Assembly (NCBI RefSeq): GCF_000218785.1
Contig: NZ_AFPO01000007.1
Coordinates: forward strand, 186,001-250,000
Source of the DNA: Idiomarina sp. A28L
GTDB lineage: Bacteria; Pseudomonadota; Gammaproteobacteria; Enterobacterales; Alteromonadaceae
DNA length: 64,000 bases
Direction: 5' to 3'
The position numbers and the translations under genes were made by a program. This document shows, piece by piece, positions 21,274 to 32,419 of this stretch. The stretch's first letter is position 1. Each line of letters starts with the position of its first letter. Below the pieces are notes generated by a model. The model was not told the DNA's origin, ran no database searches, and saw only the letters and a list, made by a program, of their open reading frames with translations.

Positions 21274-22125
21274 TTACCGTAATAGCAACAATGGAACCTT
21301 AGTGCTGCTCAGTAATTTATTGGTATGGCTTCCTACAAAGAATTCGCGAATTCGTGAATGCCCATAAGCGCCCATCACAATAACATCTATCTTTTTCTCA
21401 TCGGCATAGTGCAACAAGCTTTCTTCTACATCGCCTGCAACCAATGCTGTGGTTACTTTGAAGCCTTCATCGCTAAGTTTCGTAGCTGCGTTATCAAGCT
21501 GCGCTTGGTGATCATTGGTTTCTGCAGCAACCATTACCACGTGCACAGGAATACCTTTAAACAGTGGGCTTCCGGCTACCATTTCAACCGCTTTTTTCGC
21601 CGTAGCGCTATGATCATAAGCAATCATAATTTGCTTCGGTTCACGGAACTCACCGGTAACTACCCACGTAGGCTTATGCATAGCACGAATAACACGTTCT
21701 ACTTGGTGGCCAATATGTTGGCCAATGCCATCACCGCGCTTACCTTGGCGGCCAATTACTAATAAACGAACTTCTTCTTGAATTTCTACCAAGGTATCAA
21801 CCAAATCACCGTGGCGTTGGCGCAACAACGGTTCGATATCCATAGCCGAAAGGTGCTTTTGTGCGGCATCCAAAAAAGCTTGGCCTTGTTGGCGTGAAAG
21901 CTTTGCCCGCTTTTCTTCCAATTCTGTGATTTCAGCGAGCAAGCGTTGGCGTTCATCCATACCTATGTTACCGCTGAAATCCGCTTCATCAGATTTGCGA
22001 ATATCATCAAGTACATTTAAAAGCACTAATGAATTATTCAAACGTTTCGCCGACCACGCAGCGTAATCGGCAACCGTATCACTAAGTGCTGAGCCATCGA
22101 TACAAGCAACTGTATGTGTTGTCAT
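21274..22125 (-). CDS. Tandem universal stress protein
   Basis: This 283-residue protein is built from two Usp domains, about residues 1-150 and 160-283. The second keeps the full ATP-binding motif GAYGHSRIREFFVGS (G-x2-G-x9-G-S). The first has a degenerate glycine-rich version (GRQGKRGDGIGQHIG). It lies 18 bp after a SulP transporter gene, a pairing that suggests the Usp reports on or modulates anion transport. That functional link is inferred. Confidence 0.87.
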   Translation of the reverse strand: MTTHTVACIDGSALSDTVADYAAWSAKRLNNSLVLLNVLDDIRKSDEADFSGNIGMDERQRLLAEITELEEKRAKLSRQQGQAFLDAAQKHLSAMDIEPLLRQRHGDLVDTLVEIQEEVRLLVIGRQGKRGDGIGQHIGHQVERVIRAMHKPTWVVTGEFREPKQIMIAYDHSATAKKAVEMVAGSPLFKGIPVHVVMVAAETNDHQAQLDNAATKLSDEGFKVTTALVAGDVEESLLHYADEKKIDVIVMGAYGHSRIREFFVGSHTNKLLSSTKVPLLLLR

Positions 22126-22143
22126 TTCATTATCCTCTTGTTC

Positions 22144-23622
22144 TTAATGGCCCATTAGGCGATCAATAGCATCTGGTTTATCTGATACACCAAACTTATC
22201 TACAACCGTTGCCGTAGCTTTATTCATGCCTTCTACATTTACTTCGGCACCTTCGCGGCGGAACTTCAAGATAACTTTATCTAGCGCTGCTACCGAAGTG
22301 ATATCCCAAAAATGAGCACGATCCAAATCGATGGTTACCTTATCAAGAGATTCATGGAAATCAAAGGATTCCACAAATTTCTCAGATGAGGTAAAGAACA
22401 CCTGCCCAACCACTTGATAAGTGCGGTGATTACCATCTTTCGAAATGTTAGAAGAAATATGCATGTAGTTACCCACTTTCGCCGCAAAGAAAATAGCAGC
22501 GAGTAACACACCCACAAACACACCAATGGCTAAGTTATGAGTGGCAACCACCACAATAACCGTTGCAAGCATTACAATATTAGTACTCATTGGGTGCTGC
22601 TTCATATCTTTAATGGAAGACCAACTAAAGGTACCAATTGCTACCATGATCATTACCGCAACTAGCGCAGCCATTGGAATAGCTGAAACCCAATCTGCTA
22701 GAAACACCACCATTACTATTAACGCAACACCGGCAAATATAGACGAGAGGCGGCCTCGGCCACCTGATTTAATGTTGATAATTGATTGGCCAATCATGGC
22801 ACAACCCGCCATACCGCCCATTAAACCTGAACCAATGTTGGCAATACCTTGGCCACGGCATTCTCTATTACGATCTGATTTGGTATCGGTTAAATCATCG
22901 ACGATCGTTTGTGTCATCATTGATTCCAACAAACCTACAATCGCAAGTGGTAACGCATATGGCAACACAATAAGTAATGTTTCAAGGTTTAACGGAACAT
23001 CTGGCCACAAGAAAACTGGCAAGCTATCGGGCAGTTGCCCCATATCGCCTACGGTACGAACATCAACACCGGTATACATAACAAAGCCAGTAATCAACAC
23101 AATAGCAATCAACGGCGATGGAATAGCTTTAGTGATATAAGGAAGCCCATAAATAATTGCTAACCCAGCGGCTGTAAGTGCATACACATGCCACGTTACA
23201 TCGGTAAGTTCTGGTAGCTGCGCCAATAAAATAAGAATGGCTAGAGCATTCACGAAACCGGTTACTACCGAGCGCGAGACGAACCGCATTAAGCTTCCCA
23301 GTTTCAACGCCCCAAAAACAAACTGAATAACACCGGTGAGCAAAGTAGCTACCAATAAATATTCCAACCCATGATCTCTAACAAGCGTTACCATTAAAAG
23401 TGCCATAGCGCCGGTAGCGGCTGATATTTGCCCTGGTCGGCCACCTACAAAGGCGATAATTACACAGATACAAAATGATGCGTATAAGCCAACTTTAGGA
23501 TCTACACCCGCAATAATTGAGAATGCAATGGCTTCTGGGATCAAGGCGAGTGCCACCACTAATCCAGCGAGGAAATCGCCTTTGATATTCCCAAACCAGT
23601 TCTTTTGCCATGTTTGATGCAT
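22144..23622 (-). CDS. SulP family inorganic anion transporter
   Basis: This roughly 492-residue transporter has 10-14 predicted membrane segments and a C-terminal STAS domain (about 390-490, with [23 protein letters not shown]). The SulP blocks [27 protein letters not shown] and [13 protein letters not shown] are seen. Family members carry sulfate, bicarbonate or dicarboxylates, and the substrate is not evident here. The start chosen is the ATG at 23622 ([10 protein letters not shown]). A 19-codon longer frame exists but adds a non-conserved hydrophobic stretch. A Usp gene follows in the same operon. Confidence 0.9.
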   Translation of the reverse strand: MHQTWQKNWFGNIKGDFLAGLVVALALIPEAIAFSIIAGVDPKVGLYASFCICVIIAFVGGRPGQISAATGAMALLMVTLVRDHGLEYLLVATLLTGVIQFVFGALKLGSLMRFVSRSVVTGFVNALAILILLAQLPELTDVTWHVYALTAAGLAIIYGLPYITKAIPSPLIAIVLITGFVMYTGVDVRTVGDMGQLPDSLPVFLWPDVPLNLETLLIVLPYALPLAIVGLLESMMTQTIVDDLTDTKSDRNRECRGQGIANIGSGLMGGMAGCAMIGQSIINIKSGGRGRLSSIFAGVALIVMVVFLADWVSAIPMAALVAVMIMVAIGTFSWSSIKDMKQHPMSTNIVMLATVIVVVATHNLAIGVFVGVLLAAIFFAAKVGNYMHISSNISKDGNHRTYQVVGQVFFTSSEKFVESFDFHESLDKVTIDLDRAHFWDITSVAALDKVILKFRREGAEVNVEGMNKATATVVDKFGVSDKPDAIDRLMGH

Positions 23623-23934
23623 GTTAATTTTCCCATACCAAATGTAGAATAAAGCCAATGCAACCGCTTGCACAGGCACTTGCCAGCAACGAACCTAATC
23701 CGAATAACTTCGGTATAGGCACAAATATAGTAGTTGTTGTTTTTTTGTTCAACAACGCGCTCGGCGCTAACCCTTTTCGAGGCTGATTTTCAGCTTCGTT
23801 TTTAGGTACCGCCAAGTTCTTTTATTTCAAAAACAGGTATTTTAGGTTCTAGTTGTAAACAAATAGCTATAATTCACTATGTAATAACAACGAAATAGCT
23901 ATTTAGAACCATTATCTCCAAGAGTTGGAGCAAA

Positions 23935-24078
23935 ATGAGGCGGCATGATAAGTACAATTTGGTTAGTATTCAAGCATTTTTATATGAACATTTTGTTGAG
24001 TTTCAAGCATTATGCGCATTTTTTCTGATGAACTATGCCTTTTATCCTAAATTACAAAAGGTTTTGCACTTAAATTAA
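23935..24078 (+). CDS. Possible 47-residue small protein upstream of mioC
   Basis: A GGAG Shine-Dalgarno sits six bases before an ATG that opens a 47-codon frame ending 10 bp before mioC. The product begins MRRHDKYNLVSIQAF and is aromatic and hydrophobic (ALCAFFLMNYAFYPKL), so it might associate with membranes. No family was recognised. The good start site and the closeness to mioC are the only evidence. Confidence 0.35.
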   Translation: MRRHDKYNLVSIQAFLYEHFVEFQALCAFFLMNYAFYPKLQKVLHLN

Positions 24079-24088
24079 GGATCACTTT

Positions 24089-24544
24089 ATGCATTTCCAC
24101 ATTCTCGTTGGCACTACATCTGGGAACACTGAATACCTTGCCGATGCACTTAATCAACGGTTAACTGAACTTGGCCACACGGCCACTTTACACGACCAGC
24201 CAACTCTTGCTGAAGTAATGGCCCATCGAGAGGAAACTGGCTATTGGCTTTTATGTGTTGCTACCCATGGTGCTGGCGAATATGCAGAAAGCATTATTGA
24301 TTTTATGGAAGCGCTTGTGAGCGAAAAACCTAATTTACAAAAGATAAAAGCTGCAATAGTTGCCATTGGTGATTCTAGTTACGATACTTTTTGTAAAGCT
24401 GGCGATGATGGCGAAGCTCTCATTTTAGAGTTAAACGCTAGCTTGATCGCACCCACATTACAGATCGATATGTTCAATGAGCTAGATCCAGAAGGCACTG
24501 CCATTTTATGGCTTGATCAATGGATATCTAAGCTCAGTGAATAA
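24089..24544 (+). CDS. mioC: Flavodoxin-like protein MioC
   Basis: This 151-residue FMN-binding flavodoxin-fold protein resembles E. coli MioC (147 residues). The phosphate-binding loop is LVGTTSGNTEYLAD. The flavin-contact loops are ATHGAGEY and GDSSYDTFCKAGD. It is transcribed towards the origin immediately before oriC, as in E. coli and Vibrio. Transcription through the origin may influence initiation. Confidence 0.92.
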   Translation: MHFHILVGTTSGNTEYLADALNQRLTELGHTATLHDQPTLAEVMAHREETGYWLLCVATHGAGEYAESIIDFMEALVSEKPNLQKIKAAIVAIGDSSYDTFCKAGDDGEALILELNASLIAPTLQIDMFNELDPEGTAILWLDQWISKLSE

Positions 24545-25151
24545 CTCTTATTTTTTTATCCCCGCTGTTAACCTAGAGTACACTGGAGAATAAAAATGTT
24601 ATTCAGATCATATCCACAACATATTCCGATCATTATACAAAAATTTCAAAAGCTGGGGATAACCTATGATCTTTCTTGTGATCGGATCCGGGGATAGATC
24701 TGGGGATAACTTCCATTGTGCATAAGCCTTGTTTTATCCCACTGGTTACCCTCAGATTAGATCGCTGTTTATGCACACCCAACCATTTCCCCTAAGCAGC
24801 TGATCTATAAAAGCTAAACAGTGATACCCACAGATTTTCGCCGAGCTAATAATAAGAATAATAAAAAAGATCTAAAAGAATATAGATCTATATATTACAA
24901 AATCACCCCTACCCACGATCTATAAACCCATTCATCAAAACCCCACTTCTCCGATACAAAAATCGAGCTGTTTACCATTACCTTCTAAGCTTCGAAACAA
25001 AGTAAAATCTACTTAAAGACAACGTGTAAAAGCGTTTTTACAAACCAGTAAAAGTGCTACACTATTCGGCTCAGTGATCGTTTTAATGATCTAAATTCAC
25101 GATCGTTATTGATATCACACACTAATTTTTTGATCCGAGGTTAAGATCTAC
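24545..25151. other. oriC: Chromosomal replication origin oriC
   Basis: The 607-bp gap between mioC and mnmG has no gene and carries origin hallmarks. There are 16 GATC (Dam) sites. Two DnaA boxes are perfect, TGTGCATAA (24717-24725) and TTATGCACA (24769-24777). Near matches lie at 24610-24618 (ATATCCACA), 24654-24662 and 24701-24709 (TGGGGATAA), and 24824-24832 (ATACCCACA). An AT-rich unwinding region with 13-mer repeats lies on the mnmG side. Arrangement and flanking genes are those of the enterobacterial/Vibrio origin. Confidence 0.93.
24850..24899. other. DNA unwinding element of oriC
   Basis: On the minus strand two adjacent 13-mers, GATCTTTTTTATT (24860-24872) and GATCTATATTCTT (24876-24888), match the E. 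coli oriC 13-mer GATCTNTTNTTTT with one and two mismatches. The block is about 85% A+T and lies next to the nearest DnaA box at 24824. Confidence 0.85.
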
Positions 25152-27053
25152 ATGGCAACAGAAGCGCATTACGATGTAATCGTTATTGGTGGTGGACACG
25201 CAGGAACCGAGGCAGCACTTGCTGCAGCTCGAATGCAAAAGCGTACCCTATTGATCACCCATAACATTGATACGCTTGGGCAAATGTCGTGTAACCCTGC
25301 CATTGGCGGTATTGGTAAAGGCCACTTAGTAAAAGAAATTGATGCTCTAGGCGGAATTATGGGCCGTGCAGCTGATCATGCTGGTATTCAATTTAGAACA
25401 CTGAATGGTTCGAAAGGGCCAGCAGTAAGAGCTACACGCGCACAGGCTGATCGCGCACTTTATAAAGCCTATATTCGCCACGCTTTAGAAGAACAACCAA
25501 ATCTGCAAATATTCCAACAAGCCGCTGATGATTTAATTGTTACTGAAACTGGTTTAGGCCCGAAAGTTACTGGTGTTGTTACCCAAATGGGGCTTAAGTT
25601 TCATGCAAAAACTGTGGTATTAACCACAGGAACATTTTTAGGTGGCCAAATTCATATTGGTTTATCCAACTACAGCGGCGGCCGCGCAGGTGATCCACCT
25701 TCGAATGCATTAGCAAAGCGGTTACGTGAATTACCATTACGGGTTGATCGTTTAAAAACTGGCACACCACCACGAATCGATACAAAAACTGTTGATTTCT
25801 CAGTGATGCAAGAACAACCAGGTGATGATCCGCGCCCGGTAATATCTTATATCGGTAGCCGTGATGATCACCCAAAACAAATTAGCTGCTACATCACCCA
25901 TACCAATTTAGAAACTCACGATATTATCAAAAGCGGGTTAGATCGATCACCAATGTATTCAGGCATAATTGAAGGCGTTGGCCCACGTTATTGCCCATCA
26001 ATTGAAGATAAAGTAGTTCGGTTTGCAGATAAAAATTCCCATCAAATATTCGTTGAGCCAGAAGGCTTGAATACCAACGAGCTTTACCCAAATGGTATTT
26101 CTACTAGCCTGCCATTCGATTTACAGCAAGCGTTAGTGCATTCCATACGTGGTTTTGAAAACGCCCATATTACCCGCCCTGGGTATGCCATTGAATATGA
26201 TTTTTTTGATCCACGCGATCTCAAACAATCATTAGAAACTAAGTATATTCAAGGCTTATATTTTGCTGGCCAAATTAACGGTACAACCGGTTATGAAGAA
26301 GCGGCGGCGCAAGGCTTAATTGCTGGCGTTAACGCAGCATTGGCAGTAGATGGTATAGATTCATGGTGTCCGCGCCGTGATGAAGCTTATACCGGCGTTC
26401 TTATCGATGATTTGGCCACCTTAGGCACAAAAGAACCCTATCGTATGTTTACTTCCCGTGCCGAATATCGATTATTGCTCCGCGAAGATAACGCTGATTT
26501 ACGATTAACGGCAAAAGGCCGGGAATTAGGTTTGGTAGATGATCACCGCTGGGAATTATTTAATACCAAACTAGAATCAGTAGAGCTTGAGAAACAACGT
26601 TTACGTTCAACGTGGTTACATAAAGATCATGTTGCGGTAGATGCGGTAAACCCGTTGTTGAAAACACCGATTAGCAAAGAAGCGAGCTTAGAAGAATTAT
26701 TGCGCCGCCCTGAAGTTACTTATCAGGCATTAACAAGTATTCCGAGCCTAGGCCCGGGTTTAACCGACCCGCTCGCCGCTGATCAGGTTGAAATACAGGT
26801 AAAATATGCCGGTTATATTAAGCGCCAAGAAGAAGAAATTGCTAAAACTTTGCGCCATGAAAACACCAAGCTTCCACCTGAATTTGATTACAGCACCATT
26901 TCTGGGCTTTCAAATGAAGTAATTGCAAAGCTTACTGAACATCGGCCAGAAACTATTGGCCAAGCTATGCGTATTTCGGGAATTACTCCTGCAGCGGTTT
27001 CTATGTTGCTCGTTCATTTGAAAAAACAGGGGCTATTGCGCAAATCTGCGTAG
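25152..27053 (+). CDS. mnmG: tRNA uridine-5-carboxymethylaminomethyl modification enzyme MnmG (GidA)
   Basis: This 633-residue FAD-dependent enzyme partners MnmE in modifying wobble uridine. The Rossmann motif [10 protein letters not shown] begins at residue 13. The GidA signatures are present: [34 protein letters not shown] and the FAD/NAD-binding [17 protein letters not shown]. The C-terminal helical domain for MnmE and tRNA contacts is intact. It is the first gene on the right replichore and heads the mnmG-rsmG-parAB run. Confidence 0.98.
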   Translation: MATEAHYDVIVIGGGHAGTEAALAAARMQKRTLLITHNIDTLGQMSCNPAIGGIGKGHLVKEIDALGGIMGRAADHAGIQFRTLNGSKGPAVRATRAQADRALYKAYIRHALEEQPNLQIFQQAADDLIVTETGLGPKVTGVVTQMGLKFHAKTVVLTTGTFLGGQIHIGLSNYSGGRAGDPPSNALAKRLRELPLRVDRLKTGTPPRIDTKTVDFSVMQEQPGDDPRPVISYIGSRDDHPKQISCYITHTNLETHDIIKSGLDRSPMYSGIIEGVGPRYCPSIEDKVVRFADKNSHQIFVEPEGLNTNELYPNGISTSLPFDLQQALVHSIRGFENAHITRPGYAIEYDFFDPRDLKQSLETKYIQGLYFAGQINGTTGYEEAAAQGLIAGVNAALAVDGIDSWCPRRDEAYTGVLIDDLATLGTKEPYRMFTSRAEYRLLLREDNADLRLTAKGRELGLVDDHRWELFNTKLESVELEKQRLRSTWLHKDHVAVDAVNPLLKTPISKEASLEELLRRPEVTYQALTSIPSLGPGLTDPLAADQVEIQVKYAGYIKRQEEEIAKTLRHENTKLPPEFDYSTISGLSNEVIAKLTEHRPETIGQAMRISGITPAAVSMLLVHLKKQGLLRKSA

Positions 27054-27077
27054 GCCAAGTACAAGGATTGCACGTTC

Positions 27078-27737
27078 ATGAGTAAGGCTGCCCCGTTCCC
27101 AGAAGCACAATTAACAAAGCGTTTGCACGAATTATTAGCCACTACAGAATTAACGGTTACTTCAAGCCAAGAGCAGCAGCTCATGCAACTATTGGAACTG
27201 CTTCATAAATGGAATAAGGCTTATAATCTTACGTCGGTGCGAGATCCGGCCGAAATGTTAATCAGGCATATTCTCGATAGTGTAGTGATTAGCCCCTATT
27301 TACATGGAAAACATATTATTGATGTGGGCACTGGCCCTGGGTTACCTGGTTTGCCGTTGGCAATTTGTAACCCCGATAAGCATTTTGTGTTGCTTGATAG
27401 CTTAGGTAAGCGCGTTACCTTTATTCGCCAAATTATTCATGAATTAAAATTAACCAACGTAACGCCGGTGTTAGCGCGGGTACAAGATTATCAGCCACCT
27501 GCTGAAATCGGCGGTTTTGATACGGTTGTAAGCCGAGCATTCGCATCACTTGCAGATATGTTGAGCTGGTGTCATCATTTGCCTTCAGCTTCGGGCCGTT
27601 TTATCGCCCTGAAAGGCCAACCTACAGAAGAAGAATTATCAACGGTTGTGGCACCATACAAGATTCATGGCATTCATAAGTTATTCGTTCCTGAATTAGA
27701 TGCCGCACGCCACGTAGTTGATATTCGCCAAGAATAA
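27078..27737 (+). CDS. rsmG: 16S rRNA (guanine-N7)-methyltransferase RsmG
   Basis: This 219-residue SAM-dependent enzyme methylates G527 (E. coli numbering) of 16S rRNA. The family blocks [14 protein letters not shown] and the SAM-binding [15 protein letters not shown] are seen, as is the [13 protein letters not shown] motif. It follows mnmG by 24 bp, the canonical order. Confidence 0.96.
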   Translation: MSKAAPFPEAQLTKRLHELLATTELTVTSSQEQQLMQLLELLHKWNKAYNLTSVRDPAEMLIRHILDSVVISPYLHGKHIIDVGTGPGLPGLPLAICNPDKHFVLLDSLGKRVTFIRQIIHELKLTNVTPVLARVQDYQPPAEIGGFDTVVSRAFASLADMLSWCHHLPSASGRFIALKGQPTEEELSTVVAPYKIHGIHKLFVPELDAARHVVDIRQE

Positions 27738-27759
27738 TAAAATAAGCCGAGGAAAATTC

Positions 27760-28551
27760 GTGGGTAAAGTTATTGCAATTGCTAATCAAAAAGGTGGCGT
27801 AGGAAAAACTACCACAGCTGTGAACTTAGCGGCATCAATGGCGGCTACCCGGCGTAAAGTATTGCTGATAGATCTCGATCCGCAAGGCAATGCCACCATG
27901 GCAAGCGGTGTTGATAAATACGATGTACCGGCAACCATGTATGATTTATTGGTTGATGAAAAAACCGCTGCAAATGTAATTCAAACCGAAACCAGCGGTG
28001 GTTATCACTTGTTGGCAGCAAATGGCGATTTAACCGCCGCCGAAATTAAATTAATGGAAGTATTTGCCCGTGAAACTAGGTTGCGCCGAGCGCTAGAACC
28101 AGTTCGCGATTACTACGATTTCATTTTCATCGATTGCCCACCTTCACTGAATTTACTTACCGTTAACGCAATGGCTGCTGCTGATTCAGTGTTAGTACCC
28201 ATGCAGTGCGAATACTATGCGCTTGAAGGGTTAACCGCGCTAATGGATACCATTGAGCAATTGGCATCCGTAGTTAACCCGGGGTTATATATCGAAGGTT
28301 TGTTGCGCACCATGTACACCTCCCATATTAGGCTTTCAATCGATGTTTCTGAGCAATTAAAAAGCCATTTTGGTGAGAAAGTGTACCGTACCGTGATTCC
28401 AAGAAACGTGCGATTGGCAGAAGCCCCAAGTTTTGGCACCCCGATTATGTATTATGATAAATCGTCTACCGGCTCAAAAGCCTATTTAGCACTTGCGGGA
28501 GAAGTAATTCGCCGGGCTGAGTTAGCGGCGAAAGCGCAGAAGGAAGCATAA
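27760..28551 (+). CDS. parA: Chromosome partitioning ATPase ParA (Soj)
   Basis: This 263-residue P-loop ATPase works with ParB-parS to segregate origins. The deviant Walker A KGGVGKTT lies at 11-18, followed by [12 protein letters not shown] and [14 protein letters not shown]. The GTG at 27760, with GAGGAAA just upstream, is chosen because it begins the conserved [13 protein letters not shown] longer in-frame ATG at 27718 would overlap rsmG and add unconserved residues. parB follows after two bases. Confidence 0.96.
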   Translation: MGKVIAIANQKGGVGKTTTAVNLAASMAATRRKVLLIDLDPQGNATMASGVDKYDVPATMYDLLVDEKTAANVIQTETSGGYHLLAANGDLTAAEIKLMEVFARETRLRRALEPVRDYYDFIFIDCPPSLNLLTVNAMAAADSVLVPMQCEYYALEGLTALMDTIEQLASVVNPGLYIEGLLRTMYTSHIRLSIDVSEQLKSHFGEKVYRTVIPRNVRLAEAPSFGTPIMYYDKSSTGSKAYLALAGEVIRRAELAAKAQKEA

Positions 28552-28553
28552 CC

Positions 28554-29438
28554 ATGTCAGCAAAGAAACGTGGATTAGGACGCGGCTTAGATGCCCTACT
28601 CACCAACAGTGCAAATGCGGCAGCAAGGCACCAAGCGCAAACTGAAGAAACTCAACTCAGCTTAGATAAAGGTGAGTTACGTAAGTTACCGGTGGAATTT
28701 TTGCGCCCAGGTAAATATCAGCCACGTAAAGATATGGCACCAGAAGCGTTGGAAGATCTCGCCAACTCAGTAAAAGCACAAGGCATTATTCAGCCAATAG
28801 TGGTGCGGCCTCTAGGTGAAAATAGCTTCGAAATTATTGCTGGTGAGCGCCGCTGGCGCGCAGCCCAACTTGCGCAGCTCGATACGGTACCGTGCATTAT
28901 CAAAGATGTACCCGATGAAGCAGCCGTTGCCATTGCTCTGATTGAAAATATTCAACGTGAAGATCTCAATGCTATGGAAGAAGCCATGGCGCTATTCCGC
29001 TTGCAGGAAGAGTTTGAGCTTACCCAGCAAAACGTGGCCGATGCGGTAGGTAAATCACGCACAACTGTTGCCAATTTACTGCGCTTAATGCAGTTGAATG
29101 GCGATGTGAAAATTCTACTCGAGCGCGGCGATATTGAGCTTGGCCACGCAAAGGTGTTGCTTGGTGTAGAAGGCGAACTGCAAAGCGAGCTTGCTCGTAT
29201 TATTAGTGCAAAAGCAATGACAGTTCGGGAATCTGAGCGTTTAGTGAATAAAGCCCTAAACCCCAGCAAGCCGGAAGAGAAAAAGCCTGATGCCGATGTG
29301 CAACAACTTGAAAATTCGTTAAGTGAACGCCTAGGCGCGAAGGTTGCGATAAGCCACAATCGCAAAGGCAAAGGAAAGCTGGTGATCAATTATTCATCGC
29401 TTGACGAGCTCGATGGTATTTTAGCCCACATTAAGTGA
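28554..29438 (+). CDS. parB: Chromosome partitioning protein ParB (Spo0J)
   Basis: This 294-residue CTPase/DNA-binding protein loads at parS and spreads. The N-terminus KKRGLGRGLDALL contacts ParA. The CTP-binding ParB/Srx domain has the signature GERRWRAAQLA and ENIQREDLNAMEEA. The HTH is LTQQNVADAVGKSRTTVANLLRL. A C-terminal dimerisation region is present. Five parS-like targets are found on the left side of this window. Confidence 0.97.
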   Translation: MSAKKRGLGRGLDALLTNSANAAARHQAQTEETQLSLDKGELRKLPVEFLRPGKYQPRKDMAPEALEDLANSVKAQGIIQPIVVRPLGENSFEIIAGERRWRAAQLAQLDTVPCIIKDVPDEAAVAIALIENIQREDLNAMEEAMALFRLQEEFELTQQNVADAVGKSRTTVANLLRLMQLNGDVKILLERGDIELGHAKVLLGVEGELQSELARIISAKAMTVRESERLVNKALNPSKPEEKKPDADVQQLENSLSERLGAKVAISHNRKGKGKLVINYSSLDELDGILAHIK

Positions 29439-29539
29439 AAGGCTGTAAATAAAAGGTTGTTGCAGCAGCAAAAGCTCTGATGCAGTTTTATAACTAGAGT
29501 GTCGTTATTTAACATATGTACTAGCAAGATGTACTTCAG

Positions 29540-29567
29540 TTGCATTTTCATCCGAAAACTTTATAAT
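29540..29567 (+). promoter_or_regulatory. Predicted promoter of the atp operon
   Basis: TTGCAT and a perfect TATAAT are separated by 16 bp, about 155 bp upstream of atpI in the 285-bp gap after parB. No other feature was seen in that gap. Confidence 0.6.
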
Positions 29568-29723
29568 CTGCGCAGCATTTATCGGGTATCGGTTTAAATG
29601 CTTTTTTTGTCGAAAAAATATACAAATTAGGTGTGAATATAACATCTAAGCTACAAAACATAGTTACTGATGTCTTTGATTGGCACAGTAAGAACAAAAA
29701 AATTCGACTAATAGGTAACTAAC

Positions 29724-30122
29724 ATGGCCAGCCGTAATAGCAGAAGTATGATGCATGGTGGCCGCCGATTAGCAGTTCGATTACTACAGTTGCAGGCGCT
29801 TATTGCCGCCATTTTAATCGTGCTTTTCGGCCTATTTATGGGAATTCAAGCGTTGCCAACAGCAATTGCTGGCGCAGTTATCGGCTTGGTTCCAAATATA
29901 GCATTCGCCGCGATCGCTTTCCGACACGGAGGCGCCCGCGCAGCACCACAAGTGGTGAATAATTTTTATGCCGGTGAGGCAGCAAAAATGGCCCTCACTT
30001 TATGTTTGTTTGTGATTGCATTTGTTTTTTTAAACGGCCCTTGGTTTCCTCTTTTTGCCGTATTTATAGCTATCACTATCACGCACTGGCTAGCACCGAT
30101 TTTACATTTTAAATCTAACTAA
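29724..30122 (+). CDS. atpI: ATP synthase accessory protein AtpI
   Basis: This 132-residue membrane protein has four predicted helices (about residues 18-60 and 88-125). AtpI/Unc1 homologues help assemble the c-ring. The sequence shows the family pattern GAVIGLVPNIAFAAIAF and a central NNFYAGEAAKMALT. It is the first gene of the ATP synthase operon, 15 bp before atpB. Confidence 0.9.
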   Translation: MASRNSRSMMHGGRRLAVRLLQLQALIAAILIVLFGLFMGIQALPTAIAGAVIGLVPNIAFAAIAFRHGGARAAPQVVNNFYAGEAAKMALTLCLFVIAFVFLNGPWFPLFAVFIAITITHWLAPILHFKSN

Positions 30123-30986
<864 letters not shown>

Positions 30987-31061
30987 CAGAATTCGGGCCT
31001 AAGGATTAGGCTCATTTAAAACTTGGTTTGTTTACACTTTTATTTTTACTTTACTTTTAAC

Positions 31062-31345
<284 letters not shown>

Positions 31346-31383
31346 TTGAAACTCGACGGTCACCAACTTAGAGGAGATCCGTT

Positions 31384-31854
31384 GTGGATATCAACGCAAC
31401 TCTACTAGGCCTTTTGATCGCGTTCGTGGTTTTCGTACTTTTCTGTATGAAGTACGTGTGGCCACCTCTGATTAATGCTATCGAAGAACGTCAGCAGAAA
31501 ATTGCTTCCGGTCTAGAGGCATCAGAGCTCGCAGAGAAAGATCTAGAGCAAGCGCGCTCGCAAGCCGATGAAGAGTTAAAAGCCGCGAAAATTAAAGCAG
31601 CTGAACTTATCGACCAAGCCAAGAAACGGGCTACTCAATTGGTTGAAGAAGAAACTCAACGTGGGCATGCAGAGCGTGAGAAAATTATCGCTTCTGGTCA
31701 TACCGAAGTGGAAACTGAGCGTAACCGCGTTCGTGAAGAGCTTCGTAAGCAACTAGCCATCTTAGCGATTGCTGGTGCCGAGAAAATTCTTGAGCGGGAA
31801 ATCGACGCGCAGAAGCAAAGCGACATTGTTGAAAAACTTGTCGCTGAATTGTAA
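31384..31854 (+). CDS. atpF: ATP synthase F0 subunit b
   Basis: This 156-residue peripheral stalk subunit has one N-terminal membrane helix ([23 protein letters not shown]) and a long charged coiled coil. It starts with GTG and has a strong GAGGAG site upstream. Length equals that of E. coli b. Confidence 0.96.
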   Translation: MDINATLLGLLIAFVVFVLFCMKYVWPPLINAIEERQQKIASGLEASELAEKDLEQARSQADEELKAAKIKAAELIDQAKKRATQLVEEETQRGHAEREKIIASGHTEVETERNRVREELRKQLAILAIAGAEKILEREIDAQKQSDIVEKLVAEL

Positions 31855-31871
31855 TCAAGGGGGTTGAGCAC

Positions 31872-32405
31872 ATGTCCGAATTTACTACGGTTGCTCGCCC
31901 CTATGCTAAAGCAGCTTTTAATTTTGCTGTTGAGCAGGGTGCGATTCAGAACTGGCACGAAATGTTGGAGTTTGCTGCTGCGGTAGCAACTCAAGAGGAC
32001 ATCCGCACTTTTCTGAAAAGTGCTAACAGCCGCGAACACGTAACTACAGTATTTGTTGGTGTTTGTGGTGAACAGCTCAATGAGAATGGCCAAAACCTTA
32101 TTAAGGTAATGGCAGATAACGAACGCTTATCGGCGCTTCCTGAAGTAGCTCGGCTTTTTGCTGAGTTACGTGCAGAGCACGAAAAAGAGATAACGGTAGA
32201 AGTTACTTCTGCTGTAGCTCTAAACGATGCTGAAAAGGCAAAGTTAAGCGCAACGTTGGAAAAACGTCTCGCACGTAAAATTAAGCTCAATTGCAGTGTA
32301 GACCCGTCTGTTGTGGGCGGTCTGTTGATTCAAGCCGGTGATCTGGTTATCGACGGAACACTGAAGAGCAAGCTTTCACGGCTTGCACAATCACTGCAAT
32401 CATAA
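31872..32405 (+). CDS. atpH: ATP synthase F1 subunit delta
   Basis: This 177-residue subunit links the b-dimer stalk to the top of F1. The N-terminal [16 protein letters not shown] and the C-terminal [28 protein letters not shown] are hallmark sequences. It lies between atpF and atpA with short gaps. Confidence 0.97.
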   Translation: MSEFTTVARPYAKAAFNFAVEQGAIQNWHEMLEFAAAVATQEDIRTFLKSANSREHVTTVFVGVCGEQLNENGQNLIKVMADNERLSALPEVARLFAELRAEHEKEITVEVTSAVALNDAEKAKLSATLEKRLARKIKLNCSVDPSVVGGLLIQAGDLVIDGTLKSKLSRLAQSLQS

Positions 32406-32419
32406 TCGGGGACGAGAGC

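Noticed and set aside
22541-23140. Long plus-strand frame (199 codons) inside the SulP transporter region
   Set aside because: It is antisense to a clear membrane transporter; long antisense frames are expected here and no protein family is seen.
27718-27759. Upstream ATG as the parA start
   Set aside because: It overlaps rsmG and adds 14 unconserved residues; the GTG at 27760 has a strong Shine-Dalgarno and begins the conserved sequence.
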